Positions 7,587-14,599 of a stretch of 64,000 nt of DNA are shown one piece after another. The DNA lies in NCBI RefSeq assembly GCF_036240795.1, contig NZ_CP108454.1, positions 5,516,001-5,580,000 of the forward strand, written 5' to 3'. The translations under genes were made by a program, and so were the position numbers. Below the pieces are notes generated by a model. The model made no database searches. It was not told the DNA's origin and saw only the letters and a list, made by a program, of their open reading frames with translations. Each line of letters opens with the position of its first letter. Within the stretch, counting starts at the first letter, position 1. Origin of the DNA: Streptomyces sp. NBC_01268. GTDB lineage: Bacteria; Actinomycetota; Actinomycetes; Streptomycetales; Streptomycetaceae.

Positions 7587-8698
7587 CGGGAGGGAACGCT
7601 CCTGGGGGACGGTGCGGTGATCAGGCGGCCGATCTCGGCGGCCGAGTACGAGCGGAAGAAGTGGCGGGGGTCGGAGAGCAGCGTCTCGGTCATGGCGAGC
7701 AGTTGGTCGGCGTACTCGGTGACGGTGCCGGGCCACTGCCGGGTGTCGAGCATCCAGGGGGCGGCTCCCTCGGGCAAGGGGGCACGGCCTTCTCGTATGA
7801 GGGATTTCGACAGCTTGGCGCCGGTGTCGGTGACGACCTGGGGGCAGAACAGGCGGGCCGGGAGCTGGGTGCGTGTGAGGCCCACGGCCTGGAGGGCCTC
7901 GTCGACGAGGTGTGAGCCGAAGACCCAGTCGCCGCCCTTGATCATGACGTGCAGTGTGCCCTGGGGACTGGTCAGGGCGAGTTCCTTGACCAGGTTGCGG
8001 TAGAGGGTGGCCAGGTCGAGGTAGCCGCCGGTGGTGGGTGTGAGGGTGGCCTCGTACGGGCCGTGGTGGAGGCAGACGGCGGAGATTCGCGCCGACTCGG
8101 GGTTAGCGAGATGGACCCGGGTGCGTTCGGCGTGCTTCTCGGCCCAGCCACAGCCGGGGTGCGGGCAGGGGACGCGGAGGTGCGGGGTGCCGGTGGAGGG
8201 GGCGAGCCACCAGCGGGCGGCGTCGATGCGGGGGAGGAGCCGGAGCCACGTGCGGCGGTAGTGCTTGCTGGCCTGTTGCTGTGTGTACGTCTCGATGTGG
8301 TGCGGGATGCCCAAGAGCCTGGACAGAGTGGTGAAGAGGGGCTGGTAGAGGGTGGTGACGAGGTCGATCAGGGCCTGCTCGCCGAGGGCTTGGGCGTAGG
8401 CGCGCTGGTAGCGGTGGCCGCTGACCGGGTCGGTGGCCAGCTCGTGCGGGGCGTTGTCGAGGGCACTGAACAGCACCTCGGTGGGGAGGCCGAAGCGGTC
8501 ACGCAGGCGGGCGGCCATGGCGAAGGCCAGGGACTGCACGAGTGAGGTGCCGATGTGCGGGGCGCCGTTGATCTGGGTGCCGACGACCAACACGATGCGC
8601 TCGGGCGGGGCGGCCAGGATGCGCGGGGTCAGGACGTCCTCGGCGTGGAGGAGGGCGTTGGCGAGGACGGTGTTCGGCGAGACGGGGTGCGTGGTCAT
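7583..8698 (-). CDS. class I lysyl-tRNA-synthetase-like catalytic domain, no anticodon-binding domain
   Basis: This 371-residue protein has a class I aminoacyl-tRNA synthetase core. It shows a HIGH-type GAPHIGT motif (residues 48-51), a KMSKS-type KLSKS motif (295-299) and a zinc-type insertion with Cys178, Cys183 and Cys209. The overall pattern, including the GGDWVFGSH segment before KLSKS, is closest to class I LysRS. True class I LysRS proteins exceed 500 residues and carry a C-terminal helical anticodon-binding region; here only about 70 residues follow KLSKS. It may aminoacylate a small molecule, a protein or a tRNA fragment. ATG 8698 has an AGGGGCC ribosome-binding sequence. Confidence 0.75.
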   Translation of the reverse strand: MTTHPVSPNTVLANALLHAEDVLTPRILAAPPERIVLVVGTQINGAPHIGTSLVQSLAFAMAARLRDRFGLPTEVLFSALDNAPHELATDPVSGHRYQRAYAQALGEQALIDLVTTLYQPLFTTLSRLLGIPHHIETYTQQQASKHYRRTWLRLLPRIDAARWWLAPSTGTPHLRVPCPHPGCGWAEKHAERTRVHLANPESARISAVCLHHGPYEATLTPTTGGYLDLATLYRNLVKELALTSPQGTLHVMIKGGDWVFGSHLVDEALQAVGLTRTQLPARLFCPQVVTDTGAKLSKSLIREGRAPLPEGAAPWMLDTRQWPGTVTEYADQLLAMTETLLSDPRHFFRSYSAAEIGRLITAPSPRSVPSR

Positions 8699-8708
8699 GT
8701 TGTGGCCC

Positions 8709-9161
8709 CTAGGGTTCGGTGCTTCGGTCGAACGCAGCCCAGACGCACTTTCCGGGCCCCGTCCTCTCCTTCACGCCCCAGCTGTTCGCCGTAGCCGAGA
8801 CGATCAGCAGGCCGCGACCGTCGACGGCGGACTCCTCGGGAACGCGCTGCGTCGGCGTGTTCTCGCCGCTGTCGTGGATCTCGATCCGCAGTTCCTCGTC
8901 GAGGGACTCGACGCGTACGAGGACGAGGCGGCCCACGGGCGCCCCGTGGAGCACGGCGTTGGTGACGAGTTCCGAGGTGCACAGCCTCATGTCGTCGAGG
9001 CGGCTCGTCTCACCCCATTCGGTCAGCGTGGCGGCGACGAAGTCGCGAGCGGTACGCGGGGTGGTCCGGCGGCGGGGGAACAGCATGGTGCGGTGCCGAC
9101 CCGTGCCCGGAAGGAGGTCCGGGGCGGCGTCGGTCGCCTGGTTGGTGAGTCTGCTTGCCAT
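8709..9161 (-). CDS. RsbW-like ATP-binding regulatory protein (GHKL family)
   Basis: This 150-residue single GHKL ATPase domain has the N-box ELVTNAVLHG, the G1-type box IHDSGEN and the G2-type box DGRGLLIVS. Such stand-alone domains in Streptomyces act as anti-sigma factors or serine kinases, and their partners are usually unlinked. It heads the three-gene minus-strand operon; the synthetase-like gene starts 10 bases after its stop. ATG 9161 is preferred over an upstream TTG at 9173. Confidence 0.8.
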   Translation of the reverse strand: MASRLTNQATDAAPDLLPGTGRHRTMLFPRRRTTPRTARDFVAATLTEWGETSRLDDMRLCTSELVTNAVLHGAPVGRLVLVRVESLDEELRIEIHDSGENTPTQRVPEESAVDGRGLLIVSATANSWGVKERTGPGKCVWAAFDRSTEP

Positions 9162-9265
9162 GGTCAACAGCAAAGCGGCTTAACTCATTTGGGTCGGGAG
9201 CCAGCACGGGGGCCAAGGCAGGGGCCACTATGGGGGCCAGAGGTCACGTGTTCCTGGGGGACGGC

Positions 9266-10595
9266 ATGGGCGACACCGGGATCGGCGCCTTGCTCGTCCG
9301 GCTGCGCACCGCGCGCGGCTGGAGCCAGCAGAGGGTCGCCGACGAGTACAACGTCCTGGAGGGGCGTTCGGCGAAGACCGGCAAGGAGATCGGACGCTAC
9401 GAGCGCGAAGCGCGGATCCCCATTCCCTATGCCCGGAAGTACCTGGCGCAGGTCTTCGGTATCGACGTCGCGCAACTCGACCAGGCTGTGGCAGTCAGCA
9501 AGGGCCGGCGGGACGACCCCGGCGGCGGCGAGGTCGCGCTGCCCGCGCCGGCGCCTGCGGCTTCTTGTGCCGGTGGTGATCGCCTGTCCGAGGACGCAGC
9601 GCGTTCGGCGGACTTCGCCCGCTTCATCGCGCAGCGGAACGCCGACGAGTTCGTCGTAGAGCAGCTGGAGGCGGATGTCGGCAGGCTCGCCCGTACGTAC
9701 GTCAGCCACCCGTTGATGGAGCAGTACGTCGAGATCAGGCGGATACGGGACGGGGTGTTCGAGCTGCTGCGCGGGCGCCAGCACCCCCGGCAGACCACTG
9801 ACCTACCTCTCCGCTGCTCGCCTCTGCGGCCTGTCCGCGCACGTCTGCCTCGATCTCGGCGACTACGACTCTGCCGCCACCCATGCCCGTACCGCACGGG
9901 CCTGTGCCGAGGCGGCCGGGCACGAGGGGATGCTGGCCTGGGTACGGGCCGTGGAGTCGTTGATCGCGTACTGGACAGGGCGGTACGAGCAGGCGGCCCG
10001 GCTGGCCCAGGTCGGCCGGCGGCACAGGGCGAGCGGCAGCATCGGCGCACGGCTGGCGAGTCTGGAGGCGCGGGCGTTGGCGATAGTCGGCGACTCGGCA
10101 GGGGCGCTCGCCGCCCTGGCGGACGCCGAACGATCCCGTGAGGCGGTCTCGGGGCGGGACGAGATGCCAGGAGTCTTCGACTTCCCAGTCGCCAAGCAGT
10201 TCGCGTACGCCGGAACGACCCTTCTGGCCGTAGGCGGACAGCAGCACGTTCAGAAGGCCATCTTCAGCGCGGGGACGGCAATTCGGCTCTATCGCAGTGC
10301 GGATGGTGATGACCAGTCCGTGGGAGACCTCTTCGCCTCGCACCTCGACCTCGCCCGCGGCCATCTGCTCCTGGACGACCTGGATGGCGCCGAGGAGATG
10401 CTCGGCTTTGTCCTTATGGCCTCGCCGGAGCGCATGTCGGCCAGCATCGTGCGCCGGCTCACCGTTCTCGGGCGGGAGCTGGAAGGGCCGCAGTACGGTG
10501 GAGCCGCTCAGGCGGTACACCTGCGCGACCGACTCCAGCACACGGCCGTCCGTGCGTCCCTTCCCGCCGCCCATCCTCCGGAGTTGCCGACGTGA
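9266..10595 (+). pseudogene. XRE-family regulator with TPR domain, frameshifted
   Basis: The N-terminal part (from ATG 9266, after a GGGGGAC ribosome-binding sequence) carries an XRE helix-turn-helix (ARGWSQQRVADEYN, then IGRYEREARIP). The frame is lost at about 9800-9804. Reading continues as the expected alpha-helical TPR region only after a +1 shift, so that QTTD is followed by YLSAARLCGLSAHVC and the rest up to 10595. This fits a 2-base deletion in a leucine codon, or an assembly error. The intact protein would be about 440 residues. It is divergent from the GHKL operon, and its stop overlaps the methyltransferase start (GTGA). Confidence 0.75.
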
Positions 10596-11410
10596 CCGAC
10601 CTGTCCGCCGCCCACGATGCCGCTGTCACCGACCGGGCCCGCCTGGCGGGCAGCGCCTACAACGGAGACCGGGACCTGGCTGCACGGCAGTCGCTCTACC
10701 AGTGGCAGACGCCCCGGTACGACCTGCCCGGCCTCGTCGCCGATCAGCTGGGCGACGTACGCGGCCGGGTTGTCGACATCGGCTGCGGCAACGGCAAGTT
10801 CATCCAGCGACTTCGACAGGACCGTCCGGACCTGTCCCTGCTCGGCCTCGACATCGCGCCCGGCATCCTTGCCGGCGTCCCCGGCCCGGTCGCCGTGGCG
10901 GACGCCACGCGGCTTCCGCTGGCGGCCGGGAGCGTCGACGCCGTTCTCGCGCTGCACATGCTCTACCACGTACCCGACATTCCCCAGGCGGTCAGGGAGC
11001 TGGCCCGGGTCGTGGCCAGCGACGGGCTGGTGGTCGCCTCCACCAACAGCGACCGCGACAAGGCCGAACTCGACGACCTCTGGCAGCGGGCCGCCGGCGA
11101 CGTCCTCGGCATCGATCGTGGTCCGGCCCGCATCTCGCTCAGCGCCCGCTTCTCCCTGGAGAAGGCCCCGGCCTTCCTCCGTGAGGAGTTCAGCCGTGTG
11201 GAGGTCGCCGAACTGCCGGGGACCATCACGGTCCGCGACCCCGAGCCGGTCATCGCCCACATGGTCTCCTATCGCGCCTGGTCGGATCAGCACGACGTGC
11301 CCTTTGACGCGACCATTGACCGGGCCCGTGCCCTCGTCGCCGGCCACATCGACCGCAACGGCGCGTACGAGATCACCTGCCTCGGCGGCATCCTCGTCTG
11401 CCAGCGGTGA
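10592..11410 (+). CDS. class I SAM-dependent methyltransferase
   Basis: This 272-residue Rossmann-fold methyltransferase has motif I VVDIGCGNGKF near residue 60, an acidic LGLDIAP strand end, and the ALHMLYHVPDIPQAVREL segment typical of the UbiE/Methyltransf_11 group. The substrate is unknown. The GTG start overlaps the stop of the XRE/TPR gene by four bases, so the pair forms an operon. The neighbourhood with an aminoacyl-tRNA-synthetase-like protein and an ASCH protein makes an RNA or aminoacyl-type substrate possible, but this is inference only. Confidence 0.85.
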   Translation: MTDLSAAHDAAVTDRARLAGSAYNGDRDLAARQSLYQWQTPRYDLPGLVADQLGDVRGRVVDIGCGNGKFIQRLRQDRPDLSLLGLDIAPGILAGVPGPVAVADATRLPLAAGSVDAVLALHMLYHVPDIPQAVRELARVVASDGLVVASTNSDRDKAELDDLWQRAAGDVLGIDRGPARISLSARFSLEKAPAFLREEFSRVEVAELPGTITVRDPEPVIAHMVSYRAWSDQHDVPFDATIDRARALVAGHIDRNGAYEITCLGGILVCQR

Positions 11411-11421
11411 CTGGCACTCAC

Positions 11422-11453
11422 CACGTTCATGGACGCATGCACGAATGAACGTG
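11422..11453. repeat. 9-base inverted repeat upstream of the TnpB-like gene
   Basis: CACGTTCAT (11422-11430) and ATGAACGTG (11445-11453) form perfect arms around a 14-base centre that itself contains GCATGC. It lies just after the methyltransferase stop and 110 bases before the TnpB start. It could be a terminator, an operator, or the hairpin of an IS200/IS605-type left end. Confidence 0.5.
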
Positions 11454-11562
11454 TGTTCCCGTGTTCGCGCATTCTGGTGAGCCTGTGCGCAATGTGCCTG
11501 GGTGTACGGGGTGCCCTCTAGGTTGGGCGTGTTGGGCTCGGGTCGCGCCAAGGGAGACGGTT

Positions 11563-13572
11563 GTGCTGGCTGCTCAAGCGTCACAGCGGTTCCGGGGGCG
11601 GAATCGGGGGGTGAAGTGGACCAAGCCCGACGATGGAATGGTGTCGGTAATGGTGCTGCCTCTGGCCGTCACCGACCCTGCTGACCTGGAGCGGCTGGAG
11701 AAGCTGTTCGGCGCGATGTGGAGCATCAAGCGGGCACTCCAACGGGACGCCCGCGCCAAAGTGGACGCATACTGGGCCGCCAGGCATGAGCGGGGTCGCG
11801 AGGGAGCGAACAGAGTGCGGCAGCGCCTTGGGCTTACCCGAGAGGCGTTGGAGCGGCGCGCGTACAAGCACTTGGAGGACGCTGGGCATCTGAAGCACCA
11901 CGTCTCCAAGGCATTGGCCATGCACATGGCTGACGAAGTATGGAACGGCGTATCCCGCCATCTGGTCACGGACTCCACCGGCCAGAGGCACGGACGCCCG
12001 AAGGTCGGTCGATGGCACGACTTCACGCGGATTCCAGGCCGAGCCCGGTCCCACACCACCGCGAACAAGTGGGAGACGTTCCGGCTGGCCGGTACTTTGC
12101 GGGGCCACACCAAGGCCTACACGGGCTGCAACCGGCATGAGCTGATGCAGCCCCGCCGGATGCCGAAGCCTTCGAAACCTACCGGCAACGTGCCCACGGG
12201 CAGGAACACAGCCTCGGGCAAGCCAGGAACGCGGAAGGCGACCTGGTGGGACCACACCGGCCCGCTTGCCGTGGTTTTCGTCGGCGGCCCCGACTCTCAG
12301 CGGGGCGAGCTCGTGCTCCCCGTTCGCGTCCCGCAGGGCCCAGGCCAGCGGGCCCACGCCGAGCACTTTCTCGCCGCCTCTGGGCGTTGGCACAAGGTGG
12401 ACCTTGTCCGTCGCCACAAGGCTTCCGCGTCAGGCGGCTGGGTCTATGAAGCGCACCTGATGGTCCTCGGTCCCGGATATGCGTCTCCCGCCGTACAAGA
12501 GATGCGCAGGCAGGCGACTGCTCTGGACAGGGTCGGAGGCGTGGATGGCAACGTGTCCAACCTGTCGATCGTGTCCTTCCCGACCAGCTTGGATCCGGTC
12601 GACGGCGGCCCGGCGTCCTCGGAGATCACGCTCACCAACGCGGAAGAGAGCCGGCTGGAGACGGAGGCGAAGAAGCGGCGGGGGCGTGCGCGGGCGCTGG
12701 AACGCTCCCGTCGTTCCACCAACCGCACGCAGTACGGGTTATCGAAGAAGCAGCAAAGCCGGGCCGAACGAAGGCTCTGCAAGGGGTTGCCTGCCAAGTC
12801 CGTCGCTGTGCCCGGCGGCGCCCGTGCGGCACGCTCCGATGGGGTGCCGAAGCGGGCACACAAGCGCGACCTTCTGTCTGCCAGATACCTTGAGCTGCGC
12901 GCCCGGCAGGCCGAAGAAGCGACCAGCGCCGCCGAGTACCGGCGCTACCGCGCTCGCCAGCTCGCGCGCGAGATCGTCGCTGTCCACAGCCCGAACCTAA
13001 CGGTGGAAGATTGCGACGTCCGTACCTGGTATCGACTGTGGGGGAAGAGCCTGTCGCGGACCACACCAGGCTTGCTCATCAAAGCCCTGGAGATCGAATG
13101 TCGGGCAGCAGGCGGCCGTCTTGCACGCGTCTCCACCTGGTCCACCGCTCTGTCTCAGCACTGCCTGTGCGGCGAGCGTGTCACGAAGACCCTGCGAGAC
13201 CGCGAACACAGATGCACCGCCTGTGGCCTCGTAGGCAAGCGCGACCTCGTATCCGCCGCTCTTGCCGCGTTCGTCCGCCCTACCGACGCGGCAGTTCCTA
13301 CCACCACGCGCCTGGATACCATCGCGTCCCGAATCGCGCAGATCGTCTTCAACGAAGGGCTGGAAGAAGCCCTGCGGGAGTCAACCACACCGTGCCAGAA
13401 CATCCCTCGGGGTGCTGGCCGCGTGGCAGTCCCACGGCAACGTGGCACCTCTGCTCCCCGAACCGCCGAACGGCGAGGCCGAGCAACCCCAGATGAGACA
13501 CGCCCTCGGCGTGACCACACTGGAGCGCCCGGCCCCCGCCACGGCTGCGATCCGCAGCTCACCCTTTGGTGA
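11563..13572 (+). CDS. TnpB-like RNA-guided nuclease / IS605 OrfB family protein, large variant
   Basis: This 669-residue protein has a TnpB/Cas12-type C-terminal half. It shows a RuvC-I Asp328 (GGVDGNVSNLSIVS), a RuvC-II Glu482 (LTVEDCDVRTW), a zinc ribbon (HCLCG and CTACG pairs) and a RuvC-III Asp561 (GKRDLVSAALA). All three catalytic acids are present. The 327 residues before RuvC-I exceed the roughly 190 of ordinary TnpB. GTG 11563 is chosen because AGGGAGA precedes it by 6 bases. Residue 393 is encoded by TTA (12739-12741), so translation should need the bldA tRNA. No TnpA gene and no CRISPR array is nearby. The basic tail of about 100 residues may overlap a guide-RNA scaffold. Confidence 0.75.
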   Translation: MLAAQASQRFRGRNRGVKWTKPDDGMVSVMVLPLAVTDPADLERLEKLFGAMWSIKRALQRDARAKVDAYWAARHERGREGANRVRQRLGLTREALERRAYKHLEDAGHLKHHVSKALAMHMADEVWNGVSRHLVTDSTGQRHGRPKVGRWHDFTRIPGRARSHTTANKWETFRLAGTLRGHTKAYTGCNRHELMQPRRMPKPSKPTGNVPTGRNTASGKPGTRKATWWDHTGPLAVVFVGGPDSQRGELVLPVRVPQGPGQRAHAEHFLAASGRWHKVDLVRRHKASASGGWVYEAHLMVLGPGYASPAVQEMRRQATALDRVGGVDGNVSNLSIVSFPTSLDPVDGGPASSEITLTNAEESRLETEAKKRRGRARALERSRRSTNRTQYGLSKKQQSRAERRLCKGLPAKSVAVPGGARAARSDGVPKRAHKRDLLSARYLELRARQAEEATSAAEYRRYRARQLAREIVAVHSPNLTVEDCDVRTWYRLWGKSLSRTTPGLLIKALEIECRAAGGRLARVSTWSTALSQHCLCGERVTKTLRDREHRCTACGLVGKRDLVSAALAAFVRPTDAAVPTTTRLDTIASRIAQIVFNEGLEEALRESTTPCQNIPRGAGRVAVPRQRGTSAPRTAERRGRATPDETRPRRDHTGAPGPRHGCDPQLTLW

Positions 13573-13588
13573 AATGACGGACCGAGTC

Positions 13589-14599
13589 TTAGAAGTCCTC
13601 GTCCAGGTCCACCGAGCCCTCGACCGCCACCTGGTAGGCGGACGGGCGGCGCTCGAAGAAGTTGGTCAGCTCCTGGACGCCCTGGAGCTCCATGAACGCG
13701 AACGGGTTCTCCGAGCCGAACACCGGCGCGAAGCCCAGGCGGGTGAGCCGCTGGTCGGCGACGCACTGGAGGTACTCGCGCATCGACTCGGTGTTCATGC
13801 CCGGCAGGCCCTCACCGCACAGGTCGCGGCCGAACTGGAGCTCCGCCTCGACGGCCTCCCGCAGCATCGCGGTGACCTGCGCCTGGAGCTCGTCGTCGAA
13901 GAGCTCGGGCTCCTCCTTGCGGACGGTGTCCACGACCTCGAAGGCGAAGTTCATGTGCATCGTCTCGTCGCGGAACACCCAGTTGGTGCCGGTCGCCAGG
14001 CCGTGCAGCAGACCGCGGGACCGGAACCAGTACACGTACGCGAAGGCGCCGTAGAAGAACAGGCCCTCGATGCAGGCGGCGAAGCAGATCAGGTTGAGCA
14101 GGAAGCGCCGGCGGTCGGCCTGCGTCTCCAGACGGTCGATCTTCTCGACCGAGTCCATCCACCTGAAGCAGAACTGCGCCTTCTCGCGGATCGACGGGAT
14201 GTTCTCGACGGCCGCGAAGGCCGCCGCCCGGTCCTCCGGGTCGGGGAGGTAGGTGTCGAGCAGCGTCAGATAGAACTGGACGTGCACGGCCTCCTCGAAG
14301 AGCTGGCGCGAGAGGTAGAGCCGCGCCTCGGGCGAGTTGATGTGCTTGTAGAGCGTCAGGACCAGGTTGTTGGCCACGATCGAGTCGCCGGTCGCGAAGA
14401 AGGCGACCAGGCGGCCGATCATGTGCTGCTCACCCGGGGTGAGCTTGGCGAGGTCGGCGACGTCCGAGTGGAGGTCGACCTCCTCCACGGTCCAGGTGTT
14501 CTTGATCGCGTCCCGGTAGCGCTCGTAGAAGTCCGGGTAGCGCATGGGACGGAGGGTCAGTTCGAAGCCCGGGTCGAGCAGGTTCTTGGTCTCGGACAT
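13589..14599 (-). CDS. nrdB: ribonucleotide reductase small subunit (class Ia)
   Basis: This is a ferritin-like R2 subunit of 336 residues that generates the tyrosyl radical for NrdA. Metal-ligand segments are visible: FFATGDSIVANN, FEEAVHVQFY and DETMHMNFAFEV. The C-terminal acidic tail VDLDEDF is the peptide that docks on R1. The ATG at 14599 overlaps the nrdA stop; a GTG one codon upstream is possible. It ends 16 bases from the convergent TnpB-like gene. I recall a third gene, nrdS, after nrdB in S. coelicolor; none is present here. Confidence 0.95.
   Translation of the reverse strand: MSETKNLLDPGFELTLRPMRYPDFYERYRDAIKNTWTVEEVDLHSDVADLAKLTPGEQHMIGRLVAFFATGDSIVANNLVLTLYKHINSPEARLYLSRQLFEEAVHVQFYLTLLDTYLPDPEDRAAAFAAVENIPSIREKAQFCFRWMDSVEKIDRLETQADRRRFLLNLICFAACIEGLFFYGAFAYVYWFRSRGLLHGLATGTNWVFRDETMHMNFAFEVVDTVRKEEPELFDDELQAQVTAMLREAVEAELQFGRDLCGEGLPGMNTESMREYLQCVADQRLTRLGFAPVFGSENPFAFMELQGVQELTNFFERRPSAYQVAVEGSVDLDEDF

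Larger units (their letters stand above)
7225..13575. other. accessory segment between def and nrdB
   Basis: This 6.3-kb block holds two divergent gene sets and ends with a TnpB-like gene. Several genes use less GC-biased third positions than their neighbours, and one leucine codon in the TnpB gene is TTA. One regulator is frameshifted. From memory, S. coelicolor carries other genes (terpene cyclase and P450) between the def-side and nrd-side core genes, which suggests an exchange hotspot. No tRNA and no flanking direct repeat was recognised, so the borders are approximate. Confidence 0.55.

Noticed and set aside
11461..11562. Earlier start of the TnpB-like protein at 11461
   Set aside because: The added residues look non-coding. 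GTG 11563 has a good ribosome-binding site.
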